From: Bifidobacterium choladohabitans
GTDB taxonomy: Bacteria > Actinomycetota > Actinomycetes > Actinomycetales > Bifidobacteriaceae
NCBI RefSeq assembly: GCF_016102005.1
Contig: NZ_JACFPL010000002.1
Span: forward strand, 434,001 to 498,000
DNA: 64,000 nucleotides
Direction: 5' to 3'
Shown: in pieces, positions 16,676-26,045 of the stretch
How positions within the stretch are numbered: the first letter of the stretch is position 1
Layout: each line of letters opens with the position of its first letter
Made by a program: the position numbers and the translations under genes
The notes under the pieces: generated by a model
Seen by the model: only the letters and a program-made list of their open reading frames with translations
Database searches by the model: none
Told to the model about the DNA's origin: nothing

Positions 16676-17569
16676 CTATCCGCGGGAACGGTGCGGCAGC
16701 TCGCGGGCCGAGACAGTCACCTCCATTCCCCGGGACCGCAGACGGGCGGCCAGAGCGTCGGCCATGGCCACCGAGCGGTGCTGTCCGCCAGTGCAGCCAA
16801 AGGCGATGGTCACATAGTGCTTGTCCTCGCGTGCATAGCCGCTGAGCGCGGTCAGAATGGCCGTGGTATAGGCATCAAGGAACTCCTTGGCACCCTTGCT
16901 GGCCATCACGTAGTCACGGACCGGGCCGTCGTGGCCGTTCAGGTCGCGCAGCTCGGGGACCCAGTAGGGGTTGGGCAGGAAGCGTACATCGGCCACGAAG
17001 TCGGCATCGATGGGCAGGCCGTACTTGAACCCGAAGCTCATGATGTGCACGCCCACGGTGGTCGGGCCGGAGCCCAGGACCATTTCGTACAGGCGGGTGG
17101 AGAGCTGATGGATGCTCAGGTTGGAGGTGTCGATGACCATGTCGGCACGTTCCTTGAGCCCGGCCAGCAGGCGGCGCTCCTCCCGGATGCCGTCGATCAG
17201 GCGGCCCGAGCCCTGCAGGGGGTGGGGACGGCGGACGGACTCATAGCGCTTGACCAGCACCTGGTCGGAGGCATCCAGAAAGAGGATGCGGCAGCGCACG
17301 CCCAGGTCGTCCAGGTGGCTGAGCACGGCCGACAGGTCGTCGAAGTAGGAGCGGGAACGGACGTCGATGACGGCGGCCAGGCGGTGCAGGGAGCTCCCTG
17401 CCGAGGTCATCATGTCGACCAGGGGCACCAGCAGGCGCGGGGGCATGTTGTCGACCACATACCAGCCCATGTCCTCCATGGAGTCGGCGGCGCGGGAGCG
17501 GCCTGCGCCGGACATGCCCGTGATCAGCAGCACCTCGAAGCCTGCGAAGGGCGGTTTTTCCGTCGTCAT
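16676..17569 (-). CDS. rapZ: RapZ/YvcJ family nucleotide-binding protein
   Basis: RapZ-family proteins are P-loop NTPases; in E. coli RapZ is an RNase adaptor sensing glucosamine-6-phosphate, and in Bacillus YvcJ affects competence. The 297-residue protein has a P-loop GMSGAGRS near residue 20 (Arg where most families have Lys, as in other actinobacterial members), VVDNMPP, the C-terminal FGFKYG motif, and GCTGGQHRSV. ATG 17569 was chosen (GGGAGG seven bases upstream); an ATG two codons earlier overlaps the aroE stop. The actinobacterial role is not settled. Confidence 0.9.
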   Translation of the reverse strand: MTTEKPPFAGFEVLLITGMSGAGRSRAADSMEDMGWYVVDNMPPRLLVPLVDMMTSAGSSLHRLAAVIDVRSRSYFDDLSAVLSHLDDLGVRCRILFLDASDQVLVKRYESVRRPHPLQGSGRLIDGIREERRLLAGLKERADMVIDTSNLSIHQLSTRLYEMVLGSGPTTVGVHIMSFGFKYGLPIDADFVADVRFLPNPYWVPELRDLNGHDGPVRDYVMASKGAKEFLDAYTTAILTALSGYAREDKHYVTIAFGCTGGQHRSVAMADALAARLRSRGMEVTVSARELPHRSRG

Positions 17570-17571
17570 CG

Positions 17572-18591
17572 TCATGCCTCCCTCAAGGCTTGGTCCATCG
17601 CGGTCACCGGAACAGCGGCCAGGGGTCGGTCGGTCATCAGCGCCACCTGACGCACGGCTTGATAGAGCAGCATCCGTTCACCACTCATGGCCCGGGCGCC
17701 CGGCCGGCGGCAGAAGGCCTTCATGAGCGGGGTGGGCCGGGGGTCATAGACCACATCCAGCAGGACCAGGCCCATGCGACCGTCGTCATCAGCCGTATTG
17801 AGCAGATCGGCCAGGGGGTCGGCTGCACCCGAAGGCAGGGTGGAGACGACAATCCGGGCACCGATCAAGGCCTTTTCGGCTGCCTCGACCTGATCCATGG
17901 CGGTGACGGTGGGCTCAGGCAGGTCCAGCCGGGAGGCGAGATCCAGCATGTGGTCGCAGTGCTTTGGGTTGCGGGCCAGCAGGTCCACACGTTCGATCCC
18001 CAGCACCTTCAAGGCACAGAAGGCGGACTCGGCTGTGTTCCCGTTGCCGATGACCAGGGCCCGCGCTCCCCCATACGGTTGGTCGGGAAGCTGGTCCTGT
18101 CGCCCCTGACCGGCTGCCTCCAGCAGGGCGGCCAGATCATCAGGGTTTTCATCGGCCCGGCAGCGGTCGGCTGCCTCCAGCAGGGCGGCAACAATCCCCT
18201 CCACATCGGTGTTGTACAGGGACAGCCCATTGGCGGGGCCGCCCTGCCCAAAGACTGCGGTGTTGGCTACGCCCAGGGTCCTGGACCAGTGGTCGCTAAA
18301 ACCACCCAAGGGGCCGACAGCGCTCTTCAAGGGCATGGTCAGGCTGAGACCGGACCAGGAGGGGTCCAGGCCATGGATAAAGTCCGCCAGGCCGTCAGCG
18401 TCCATGCGTACACGGTCGTAGCGCCAGCCGTCCAGACCCAGTGCGGCATAGGCTGAGCGATGCAGGAGGGGCGAAAGGGAATGGCTGATGGGGTCGCCCA
18501 GGACGGCACAACGACGATCAGGCCCATTCATATCTGCAATCACGCACCAATCAAGATCAGGGCATGGCCCTTTGCCAGCCTCCCGAGCCAT
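17572..18591 (-). CDS. aroE: Shikimate dehydrogenase family protein
   Basis: AroE reduces 3-dehydroshikimate to shikimate with NADPH in aromatic amino acid synthesis. The N-terminal CAVLGDPISHSLSPLLH motif, the LTMPLK lysine loop with the catalytic Lys, the LYNTDVEG substrate segment and the nucleotide-binding VIGNGNTAESA turn (usually GAGGA) are visible. At about 340 residues it is longer than E. coli AroE (about 270) because of an insert around the middle (CRADENPDDLAALLEAAGQ). ATG 18591 abuts the uvrC stop; an ATG at 18531 is an alternative, and neither has a clear ribosome site. Confidence 0.87.
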   Translation of the reverse strand: MAREAGKGPCPDLDWCVIADMNGPDRRCAVLGDPISHSLSPLLHRSAYAALGLDGWRYDRVRMDADGLADFIHGLDPSWSGLSLTMPLKSAVGPLGGFSDHWSRTLGVANTAVFGQGGPANGLSLYNTDVEGIVAALLEAADRCRADENPDDLAALLEAAGQGRQDQLPDQPYGGARALVIGNGNTAESAFCALKVLGIERVDLLARNPKHCDHMLDLASRLDLPEPTVTAMDQVEAAEKALIGARIVVSTLPSGAADPLADLLNTADDDGRMGLVLLDVVYDPRPTPLMKAFCRRPGARAMSGERMLLYQAVRQVALMTDRPLAAVPVTAMDQALREA

Positions 18592-18592
18592 T

Positions 18593-20893
18593 TTATCGCT
18601 GGCTGTCCCCGGCCTGATCCTGGTCGCTGTGCAGGGCCTGGTAGATGGCCTCGGCCTTGGCGGAGCCGATGCCCTTGACGGCCTCCAACTCCTCCTGGGT
18701 GGCCTGGCGCATGCGCTTGACCGAACCGAAGTGATTGAGAAGCTTCTTCTGATAGGTGGGGCCAATGCCCGGAATCTCGTCCAGGGCCGACCGGAGGGCA
18801 CCCTTGCGCCGGGTCTGCCGGTGGTAGGTGATGGCGAACCTGTGGGATTCGTCGCGCACCCGCTGCAACAGGTACATGCCCTCGGACTGGCGCTTGAGGA
18901 TGATGGGATAGTCGTCGTCAGGCACCCAGACCTCCTCCAGGCGCTTGGCCAGCCCGCACAGGGCCACATCGTCCACCCCGCAGTCGTGCAGGGCCCGGGC
19001 TGCGGCGGTCACCTGCGGCTTGCCGCCGTCGACCACGACCAGGTTGGGCTTGTAGGCGAAGTGGCGGGCGGCGGTGTTCTGCTGGACAATGGCCCCCTCC
19101 TCCTGCTCCACCAGCTCGGGTGCCTTGTCGCTGGCCTTTCGCTCGGCCTCCAGGCTGTCGCCGCTGTCACCCGCAATGTTGCCGTGGCGGAAGCGCCTGG
19201 TCAGGGTCTCGTAGATGGCGCTCATATCGTCCACAGCGCCCTTGCCGTCCTCGCCGCGGATGGCGAATCGACGGTATTCGGACTTCTTGGGGACCGCGTC
19301 CTCGAAGACCACCATGGAGGCCACCTGGAACTGGCCGCCCACGGTGTTGGAGATGTCGTAGCACTCGATGCGCAGCGGGGCTCGGTCCAGGCCCAGTGCC
19401 TTGGCCACGTCGTTCATGGCCTGGGTGCGGGTGCCCATGTCGCTCATGCGGCTGAGCTTGCTGCGCTGCAGGGCCTGGCGGGCGTTGGCGTTGGCCCGGT
19501 CCATCAGGGACTTCTTCTCCCCCCGGCTGGCCACTCTGATAGTCACCGAGGATCCGCGCAGCTCCCGCAGCCACTCCTGCAGGTCGCCGGTCCGGTCGGG
19601 CTGGATGGGGACAATGACCTCCGGGGGCACCGGCGAGATGGGGGCCAGCAGGTCGGCACGTCCGGTCTGGTCCTGATGGCGATGCCGGCTCCTGGTGGCC
19701 TTGGCCCGCGCTTCGGCATCCAGGGCCGTGACCTTCTGGGTGGAACCCATGGCGTCCCTGTCCTGGCTGATGGAGACAGGGATGTCGGAATTCTCTGGAA
19801 GCTTGTGTAGCTCGCTGTCATTCTCATTCATAAGATCCGAGTAGACCTGCACCAACAGGTCGCTGATCAGCTCGCTGTCGGAGACGTCCTCGACCCGCTC
19901 CACGCTCCAGTTGCGTTCGCCGCGGATGGCTCCCGAGCGCACGAAGAAGGCATGGACCGAGGCCTCCAGTTCGTCCGAGGCCACACCGAAGACGTCCACA
20001 TCCACGTTGGAGGCGAAGGCCACGGCATTCTGCTCGATGACCGTGTCCAACATGGCGATCTGGTCGCGCAGGCGGGCGGCCTTCTCGAAGTCCAGCTCCT
20101 TGCTGGCCTTCTGCATGCTCCTGGTGAGCCCGGCCCGGTAACTTTTGCCCAGCCTGCCGGTGATGACCCCGGTCAGCTCCGTGCACAGACGCCGGTGGTC
20201 GCTGGCGCTGATCCGGCCCACACAGGGTGCCGAGCACTTGCCGATGGAGGCCAGCAGGCAGGGGCGGCCGCTGAGCTTTGCCTTGCGGAAGACGCCGGGG
20301 GTGCAGGTGCGCACCGGGTAGGTCTTGAGCAGGGCGTCCAGGGTGTGCTTCATGTCCCAGACCTTGGCGTAGGGGCCGAAGTAGCGGGTGTCGTGCCGCT
20401 TGCGCACGCGAGTCATCCATACCCTGGGGAACTCCTCCCCCACGGAGACGGCCAGGTAGGGGTAGGTCTTGTCGTCGCGCAGCTTGACGTTGAAGCGGGG
20501 ATCGAACTCCTTGATCCAGGTGTATTCCAGGGTCAGGGACTCCAGGTCGGTGCCCACCACGGTCCACTCCAGGCTCCGGGCCGTCAGCACCATGGTCTGG
20601 GTGCGCGGATGCAGGTTCTCCAATGGCTGGAAGTAGTTGGTCAGACGGTTGCGCAGGTTCTTGGCCTTGCCCACGTAGATGACCCGGCCGTCGCCGTCCC
20701 GCCACTTGTAGACCCCAGGCTGGGCGGGGATGTCCGAAGTCTTGGGGCGGAAGAGGTCACGGCTGTCTCCCAGCAGGGGCGCGCCGTTCTTGTTGACGCC
20801 CGTCGTGGTGCCGGTGGCGGACTCCTCCTCCAGAGCCTGGGCGGTGCGTCGCCATACCTGCGGCGTGTGCCGCTCGAAGCAGCTGCGGGTCAT
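18593..20893 (-). CDS. uvrC: Excinuclease ABC subunit C
   Basis: UvrC makes both incisions around bulky DNA lesions after UvrA/UvrB recognition. The 766-residue protein has the GIY-YIG nuclease (GVYKWRD...[14 protein letters not shown], residues 60-90), a Cys-containing segment ([17 protein letters not shown]), a UVR motif ([14 protein letters not shown]), the endonuclease-V-like domain with VVDGGKPQV, and a C-terminal helix-hairpin-helix pair ([27 protein letters not shown]). About 50 extra residues precede the GIY-YIG domain. Its ATG overlaps the uvrA stop (ATGA), so the two are coupled and share SOS control. Confidence 0.95.
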   Translation of the reverse strand: MTRSCFERHTPQVWRRTAQALEEESATGTTTGVNKNGAPLLGDSRDLFRPKTSDIPAQPGVYKWRDGDGRVIYVGKAKNLRNRLTNYFQPLENLHPRTQTMVLTARSLEWTVVGTDLESLTLEYTWIKEFDPRFNVKLRDDKTYPYLAVSVGEEFPRVWMTRVRKRHDTRYFGPYAKVWDMKHTLDALLKTYPVRTCTPGVFRKAKLSGRPCLLASIGKCSAPCVGRISASDHRRLCTELTGVITGRLGKSYRAGLTRSMQKASKELDFEKAARLRDQIAMLDTVIEQNAVAFASNVDVDVFGVASDELEASVHAFFVRSGAIRGERNWSVERVEDVSDSELISDLLVQVYSDLMNENDSELHKLPENSDIPVSISQDRDAMGSTQKVTALDAEARAKATRSRHRHQDQTGRADLLAPISPVPPEVIVPIQPDRTGDLQEWLRELRGSSVTIRVASRGEKKSLMDRANANARQALQRSKLSRMSDMGTRTQAMNDVAKALGLDRAPLRIECYDISNTVGGQFQVASMVVFEDAVPKKSEYRRFAIRGEDGKGAVDDMSAIYETLTRRFRHGNIAGDSGDSLEAERKASDKAPELVEQEEGAIVQQNTAARHFAYKPNLVVVDGGKPQVTAAARALHDCGVDDVALCGLAKRLEEVWVPDDDYPIILKRQSEGMYLLQRVRDESHRFAITYHRQTRRKGALRSALDEIPGIGPTYQKKLLNHFGSVKRMRQATQEELEAVKGIGSAKAEAIYQALHSDQDQAGDSQR

Positions 20894-23868
20894 GATCGAG
20901 TGGCCCTGGCTACCTTGGCGGGATCCAGCATGGGCTTCAGATACTTGCCGGTCCAGCTGTCCGGATTGGCGGCCACCTGCTCGGGAGTGCCCTGGGCCAC
21001 CACGGTGCCGCCGCCGTCGCCGCCCTCGGGGCCCAGGTCGATGATCCAGTCAGCGGTCTTGATCACATCGAGGTTGTGCTCGATGACGATGACCGTGTTG
21101 CCCTTGTCGACCAGACCGTGAAGGACCTTGAGCAGCTTGCGCACATCCTCGAAGTGCAGGCCCGTGGTGGGCTCGTCCAGGATGTAGACGGTCTTGCCGT
21201 CGGAGCGCCGCTGCAGCTCGGTGGCCAGCTTGACCCGCTGTGACTCGCCTCCGGACAGGGTGGGTGCCGGCTGGCCAAGACGGATGTAGCCCAGGCCCAC
21301 GTCAACGAGAGTGTCCAGATAGCGGGCGATGGAGGGATAGGCCTTGAAGAAGTGGGCGGCCTCCTCGATGGGCATATCCAGCACGTCCGAGACGGTCTTG
21401 CCGTTGTAGGTGACCTCCAGGGTCTCCCTGTTGTAGCGCTTGCCGTGGCAGGTCTCGCACTGCACGTAGACGTCGGGCAGGAAGTTCATCTCGATCTTGA
21501 TGGTTCCGTCACCGTGGCAGGTCTCGCAGCGGCCGCCCTTGACGTTGAAGGAGAAGCGGCCCGGACCATAACCGCGCACCTGGGCCTCGGGGGTCTTGGC
21601 GAAGAGCTGGCGGATCTTGTCCCAGACGCCGGTGTAGGTGGCCGGGTTGGATCGCGGGGTGCGGCCGATGGGGTTCTGGTCCACGTGGATGACCTTGCGC
21701 ACCTGGTCCACGCCCTCCACCCGGGTGTGCTTGCCGGGCACGATGCGGGCGTTATTGAGCTGGTCGGCCAGGACCGGATAGAGGATGGAGTTGACCAGGG
21801 TGGACTTGCCGGAGCCGGAGACGCCGGTGACCAGGGTCATGACCCCCAGTGGGAACGAGACCTTGAGGTTCTTCAGGTTGTTCTCGCGAGCCCCCACCAC
21901 GGTCAGCTGCCGGGTCTTGCTGGTCTTGCGGCGGCGCTTGGGCACCTCGATGGAACGGCGACCGGCGATGTAGTCGGCGGTGATTGAGCGGGAGGCCTTG
22001 ACCAGGTCCTGCGAGCGCCCTGAGAAGATGACCTCGCCGCCATGCTCGCCGGCCCCCGGGCCGATGTCGACCAGCCAGTCGGCCTGGCGGATGGTGTCCT
22101 CGTCGTGCTCGACCACAATCAGGGTGTTGCCCAGGTCGCGCAGCCGCTGCAGGGTCTTGATCAGCCGGTCGTTGTCCCGCTGATGCAGGCCGATGGAGGG
22201 CTCGTCCAGCACGTACATGACGCCCACCAGGCCCGAGCCGATCTGGGTGGCCAGGCGAATGCGCTGGGCCTCGCCGCCGGAGAGGGTGGCCGCCGCCCGG
22301 GACAGGGTCAGGTAGTTCAGGCCCACGTCGTTGAGGAAGCGCAGACGGGCGCGGATCTCCTTGAGGACCTCCCCTGCGATCTTGGCCTGTGCGCCCTCCA
22401 TGTGCAGGCCCTCCACCCACTTCAGGCTGGCGGACACGGCCATGTCGCAGACCTGGGCGATGGACAGGCCGTCCACGGTCACGGCCAGGACCTCGGGCTT
22501 CAGGCGCTTGCCCTGGCAGACCTGGCAGGGCACCTCGCGCATGTAGGACTCGTAGTACTGCTTCATGGGCTGCGAGTCGGTCTCGTCGTGGCGGCGCATC
22601 AGGGTGCGGACCACGCCCTCGAACCCGGTGGTGTACTCGCGCAGGCGGCCCCAGCGGTTCCGGTAGGAGACGTCCACCTTGAAGTCGTGCCCGTACATGA
22701 CGGCATGGCGGACGTCCTTGGGCAGATCCTTCCAGGGGGTCGAGGTGGAGAAGCCCATCTCCTTGGCCAGGCCGTCCAGCAGGTGGCCGTAGAAGCGCTG
22801 CTGGCTCTTGGTGCCGCTCCAGGGCTCCACGGCCCCGTCCTTGAGGCTCTTTTCCGGGTCGGGCACCACCAGCTCGGGGTCGATCTCCAGGTTGAATCCC
22901 AGACCGGTGCAGGCCGGGCAGGCTCCGTAGGGGGCGTTGAAGGAGAAGGTCCTGGGTTCGATCTCGTCCAGCTCCAGCTCGTGGCCGTTGGGGCAGGAAC
23001 GCTTTTCGGAGAAGGGCTGGCGGCGCTCGGGATCCTTGGCATCCAGATCCACGAAGTCGGCCACCACAGTGCCCTTGGCCAGTCGCAGTGCGGTCTCCAC
23101 GGAGTCGGTCAGGCGCTGGCGCATGCCCTCGCGGATGACCAGCCTGTCCACCACCACCTCGATGGTGTGCTTCTTCTGCTTGGTCAGCTTGATGGAGTCG
23201 GACAGCTGGTGCATGTCCCCGTCGATGATGGCCCGGGAGTAGCCGTCGGAGCGCAGGAGCTCAAGGGTCTCCACGAACTCGCCCTTGCGGCCCTTGACGA
23301 TGGGGGCCAGCAGCTGGAAGCGGGTCCCCTCCGGCCTGGACATGAGGGTGTCGACGATCTGCTGCGGCGACTGGGCGCGCACCTCGGCCCCGCAGACCGG
23401 GCAGTGGGGGATGCCTGTCCTGGCGAAGAGCAGACGCAGGTAGTCGTAGACCTCGGTGATGGTGCCCACGGTGGAACGGGGGTTGCGGTTAGTGGTCTTC
23501 TGATCGATGGAGACGGCAGGGCTCAGGCCCTCGATGAAGTCCACGTCGGGCTTGTCCATCTGGCCCAGGAACTGGCGGGCATAGGCGGAGAGGGACTCCA
23601 CGTAGCGGCGCTGGCCCTCGGCGAAGAGGGTGTCGAAGGCCAGGGAGGACTTGCCGGAGCCCGACAAGCCGGTGAAGACCACCATCCGGTTGCGGGGTAT
23701 GGACAGGTTGACGTTCTTGAGGTTGTGGGCCCGGGCGCCTTGGATGACGATCTTGCGGTCGTTGGGCACCATGGACAGGTCCGCCACCAGGGACCCCTTG
23801 GATTCGATCATGCGCGGGTTTTCGATGGCCGCGTCCACTGTCGACTTAGGCTTGTTCTGCTGCTTCAC
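20890..23868 (-). CDS. uvrA: Excinuclease ABC subunit A
   Basis: UvrA is the damage-sensing ABC-type ATPase dimer of nucleotide excision repair. It has two ABC modules: the first P-loop GLSGSGKS near residue 65 with its signature LSGGEAQRI, the second P-loop GVSGSGKST with LSGGESQRV. Zinc-finger cysteines include [16 protein letters not shown] and CETCHGKR. I chose GTG 23868 (about 992 residues) because an upstream in-frame ATG at 23928 lies inside the predicted -10 region and so ahead of transcription. A LexA box overlaps the -35 region. Confidence 0.94.
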   Translation of the reverse strand: MKQQNKPKSTVDAAIENPRMIESKGSLVADLSMVPNDRKIVIQGARAHNLKNVNLSIPRNRMVVFTGLSGSGKSSLAFDTLFAEGQRRYVESLSAYARQFLGQMDKPDVDFIEGLSPAVSIDQKTTNRNPRSTVGTITEVYDYLRLLFARTGIPHCPVCGAEVRAQSPQQIVDTLMSRPEGTRFQLLAPIVKGRKGEFVETLELLRSDGYSRAIIDGDMHQLSDSIKLTKQKKHTIEVVVDRLVIREGMRQRLTDSVETALRLAKGTVVADFVDLDAKDPERRQPFSEKRSCPNGHELELDEIEPRTFSFNAPYGACPACTGLGFNLEIDPELVVPDPEKSLKDGAVEPWSGTKSQQRFYGHLLDGLAKEMGFSTSTPWKDLPKDVRHAVMYGHDFKVDVSYRNRWGRLREYTTGFEGVVRTLMRRHDETDSQPMKQYYESYMREVPCQVCQGKRLKPEVLAVTVDGLSIAQVCDMAVSASLKWVEGLHMEGAQAKIAGEVLKEIRARLRFLNDVGLNYLTLSRAAATLSGGEAQRIRLATQIGSGLVGVMYVLDEPSIGLHQRDNDRLIKTLQRLRDLGNTLIVVEHDEDTIRQADWLVDIGPGAGEHGGEVIFSGRSQDLVKASRSITADYIAGRRSIEVPKRRRKTSKTRQLTVVGARENNLKNLKVSFPLGVMTLVTGVSGSGKSTLVNSILYPVLADQLNNARIVPGKHTRVEGVDQVRKVIHVDQNPIGRTPRSNPATYTGVWDKIRQLFAKTPEAQVRGYGPGRFSFNVKGGRCETCHGDGTIKIEMNFLPDVYVQCETCHGKRYNRETLEVTYNGKTVSDVLDMPIEEAAHFFKAYPSIARYLDTLVDVGLGYIRLGQPAPTLSGGESQRVKLATELQRRSDGKTVYILDEPTTGLHFEDVRKLLKVLHGLVDKGNTVIVIEHNLDVIKTADWIIDLGPEGGDGGGTVVAQGTPEQVAANPDSWTGKYLKPMLDPAKVARATRS

Positions 23869-23926
23869 GTGCTTCCCATCCGCTTCCCTGAAGACCCATG
23901 GCCAAGGCTGAGGCCAAAGCCTGACC

Positions 23927-23955
23927 ATACTATCGCCGGGACCGAATAATTCGAA
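23927..23955 (-). promoter_or_regulatory. uvrA promoter
   Basis: On the minus strand TTCGAA (23955-23950) and TAGTAT (23932-23927) lie 17 bases apart. The -35 box overlaps the LexA operator, so bound LexA would block it. Expected transcript start is near 23919. Confidence 0.6.
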
Positions 23956-23966
23956 CAGGTGTTCGA
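23951..23966. promoter_or_regulatory. LexA box (SOS operator) upstream of uvrA
   Basis: TCGAACAGGTGTTCGA matches the Gram-positive/actinobacterial LexA consensus (CGAAC-N4-GTTCG), with perfect TCGAAC/GTTCGA arms. It controls uvrA and, by the stop-start overlap, uvrC. Confidence 0.92.
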
Positions 23967-23973
23967 TGACGGC

Positions 23974-24576
23974 TTAGATGGACGGGCCGGGCGAATCCAG
24001 GGGCGGACGGCCGCAGCCGTTGAGGAAGCAGTCGTGCTGGTGGTCGTTGATCATGCCGGCCGCCTGGAGGAAGGAGTGGACCGTCACCGGTCCCAGGAAG
24101 CGCAGGCCCAGGTCGCGCATGTCCTTGCAGACGATGGCCGACAGGTGGTCGTAGCGCGGTATGGAGGGATCGTCCGGATAGTCATGGTTGATGGTCTGGC
24201 CGCCGGTGAAGGACCAGCAGTAACGGTCGAATTCCTCCCCAGGAAATTGCCGGGCGATCAGGGCGGCATTGGCCACGGTGGCTTCAATCTTGCGTCGATT
24301 GCGAATGATGGCCGGGTCGGCCACGAGACGGTCGATCCGGCCTGCGTCGAAGGCGGCGACCGCTTGAATATCAAAGTTGTCAAAATCCTTGAAGAGGGCC
24401 TGGCGGCGGTGCAGGACCAGCTGCCAGCTGAGCCCGCATTGGAAGATCTCCAGGGAGAGCATGGCGAAGAGCCTCTGGGACCCATGCAGAGGGCGGCCCC
24501 ACTCATGGTCGTGGTAGCTGCGCATGAGCGGGTCGTCCACCTGTGCCCAGTCGCATCGATATAAGGGTTCGGTCAT
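23974..24576 (-). CDS. tag: DNA-3-methyladenine glycosylase I
   Basis: Tag removes 3-methyladenine from alkylated DNA. The 200-residue protein has YRCDWAQ with the zinc-binding Cys, YHDHEWGRP, EIFQCGLSWQLVLHRR (the catalytic Glu region), and the C-terminal zinc His and Cys in DHQHDCF. ATG 24576 has GGGGAG five bases upstream. It lies just upstream of the LexA box and uvrA on the same strand, so repair genes are grouped, but Tag itself would not be under that LexA site. Confidence 0.95.
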   Translation of the reverse strand: MTEPLYRCDWAQVDDPLMRSYHDHEWGRPLHGSQRLFAMLSLEIFQCGLSWQLVLHRRQALFKDFDNFDIQAVAAFDAGRIDRLVADPAIIRNRRKIEATVANAALIARQFPGEEFDRYCWSFTGGQTINHDYPDDPSIPRYDHLSAIVCKDMRDLGLRFLGPVTVHSFLQAAGMINDHQHDCFLNGCGRPPLDSPGPSI

Positions 24577-24758
24577 TCGCACTCCCCTATCCAGTGTTTG
24601 GGTTCAGGCTAGCACCGACGGACGCCCGGACCGGGTGGTCAATACCACTGAGTCGGGTGGGCCGATTTAGAGTTGGAGCAGAGGCCGGTCGCCCATGCCC
24701 GGGGCAATCCCCACGGCGGCAGTACGGTTGCGGCCGGCAAGGAGAGGAAGCATGTGCT

Positions 24759-25928
24759 ATGACTGACAAGGACAATCCGCGCAGACTCTGGACCGACGAC
24801 GAGGACCCGGTCGAGAGGGCCAAGCGCACCTCCCCTGCCATGCAGGGCAGCCGGTCGAATTCAGATTCGTCGTCCAAGTCTTCCACAGCGGCAGGGTCGG
24901 CAACGGCAGCTGGGAATTCGGGGAATAGCAGTTCGGCATCTTCGGCTCCAACAACTCCAAATTCATCCAACTCAAATTCATCCAGCTCAGGTTCATCGCC
25001 TTCGGGTGCCGCAACCAAGCAGTCCGGTGATTCGTCGAAGAAGTCGTCGGCTGGGGATACCGGTGCCGAGGAGACCGCCAACGGAGGCGGGACTCGTTCT
25101 GATCACAGCGGCAATGAAAATGAAGCAGCGCAGGAATCCTCCAAGGGACGCGGCTGGAAGCTCTTCGAGGACATCCTGCTCTGGGTGGCCTGGGTGGCCA
25201 TGGTGGGCTTCAACGGCTATGCGGAGGTCTACCACTTCAATGGCACGACCGTGGGCGGCCTGGCCCGCAAGGTCGACCTGTGGATCATGCCTGCCGGATA
25301 CGTCTTCGCCATCTGGGGTGTCATCTACATCGCCCTGGCCATCTGGCTCTTCCGCTTCTGCCTGGCCGGCCCCAGCCGCAAACGCCTGGGCTTCCTGCCC
25401 TTCACGCTGAGTGGACTGCTCTTTGTAGCCACCTGCTGCCTGAACATCGCCTGGCTGGCCCTGTGGCACATGGAGCGCAACTTCTGGGCCCTGGTCATCA
25501 TCCTCATTCTGACCGTGCTGGCCTGGATGCTCTACGCCCTGGTGCGCAGGGATGCCACCGAGGCCGGGACCCCCACCGCCGCCAAGGCCCTGGACTGGAT
25601 TCCGCTGTCCATCTACGCCAGCTGGCTGAGTGTGGCAACTCTGGTCAACGCCGGATACATGGTGGTCGCCGGGCATAGGGTCGGCAATGCCGTCCAGGGA
25701 TTCGCCACCATCATCGTGGTCGGCGCCCTCCTGGCTGTCGCCTACCTGATGAACAGGCACGGCAAGGACTGGGTCTTCGGCCTGGTGGTCATCTGGGCCT
25801 GCCTGGGCATCGGCATCAGGATCTTCTCCTTCGCGGCCGCCATGGGCGTGCTGGTCATCGCTCTGACCGCCGTGGGCGCCTTCCTGGTCTACTTCCCCTG
25901 GAGCAGGTTCAGGCTGGTCCGCCGCTGA
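24759..25928 (+). CDS. TspO/MBR-like tryptophan-rich membrane protein with Ser-rich N-terminal tail
   Basis: The C-terminal two thirds (from about residue 130) is an integral membrane protein with about seven hydrophobic helices. PAGYVFAIWGVIYIALAIW and, later, WIPLSIYASWLSVATLVNA match the signature segments of the TspO-related tryptophan-rich sensory protein family, whose classic members bind porphyrins and haem. The N-terminal 110 residues are low-complexity and rich in Ser, Asn, Thr and Gly, probably disordered and cytosolic. ATG 24759 follows GGAGAGGAAG. The ligand is unknown; a link to the haem cassette 12 kb away is speculation. No neighbour suggests an operon. Confidence 0.75.
   Translation: MTDKDNPRRLWTDDEDPVERAKRTSPAMQGSRSNSDSSSKSSTAAGSATAAGNSGNSSSASSAPTTPNSSNSNSSSSGSSPSGAATKQSGDSSKKSSAGDTGAEETANGGGTRSDHSGNENEAAQESSKGRGWKLFEDILLWVAWVAMVGFNGYAEVYHFNGTTVGGLARKVDLWIMPAGYVFAIWGVIYIALAIWLFRFCLAGPSRKRLGFLPFTLSGLLFVATCCLNIAWLALWHMERNFWALVIILILTVLAWMLYALVRRDATEAGTPTAAKALDWIPLSIYASWLSVATLVNAGYMVVAGHRVGNAVQGFATIIVVGALLAVAYLMNRHGKDWVFGLVVIWACLGIGIRIFSFAAAMGVLVIALTAVGAFLVYFPWSRFRLVRR
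24958..25002 (+). repeat. 15-base tandem repeat encoding Ser/Asn-rich tail
   Basis: Three 15-base units; the first two (24958-24972, 24973-24987) differ by one base, the third (24988-25002) is diverged. They encode N-S-S-N-S-type repeats within the disordered tail of the TspO-like protein. Unit length is a multiple of three, so copy changes would stay in frame. Confidence 0.6.
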
Positions 25929-25948
25929 TCCGTCCATGATTCATTCTT

Positions 25949-25978
25949 TGCCCCGTCAGCCGAGACGCACTGGCGGGG
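25949..25978 (+). terminator. Terminator after the TspO-like gene
   Basis: GCCCCGTCAG (25949-25958) pairs with CTGGCGGGGC (25969-25978), ten pairs including one G-U, followed by TTGCTTCTTGC. It lies 20 bases after the stop. Confidence 0.65.
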
Positions 25979-26045
25979 CTTGCTTCTTGCTACCATGGTC
26001 CCTTGCAAGTTTTGAATCCAAGAGGAAAGCGGGGTCGGAGGCGGC

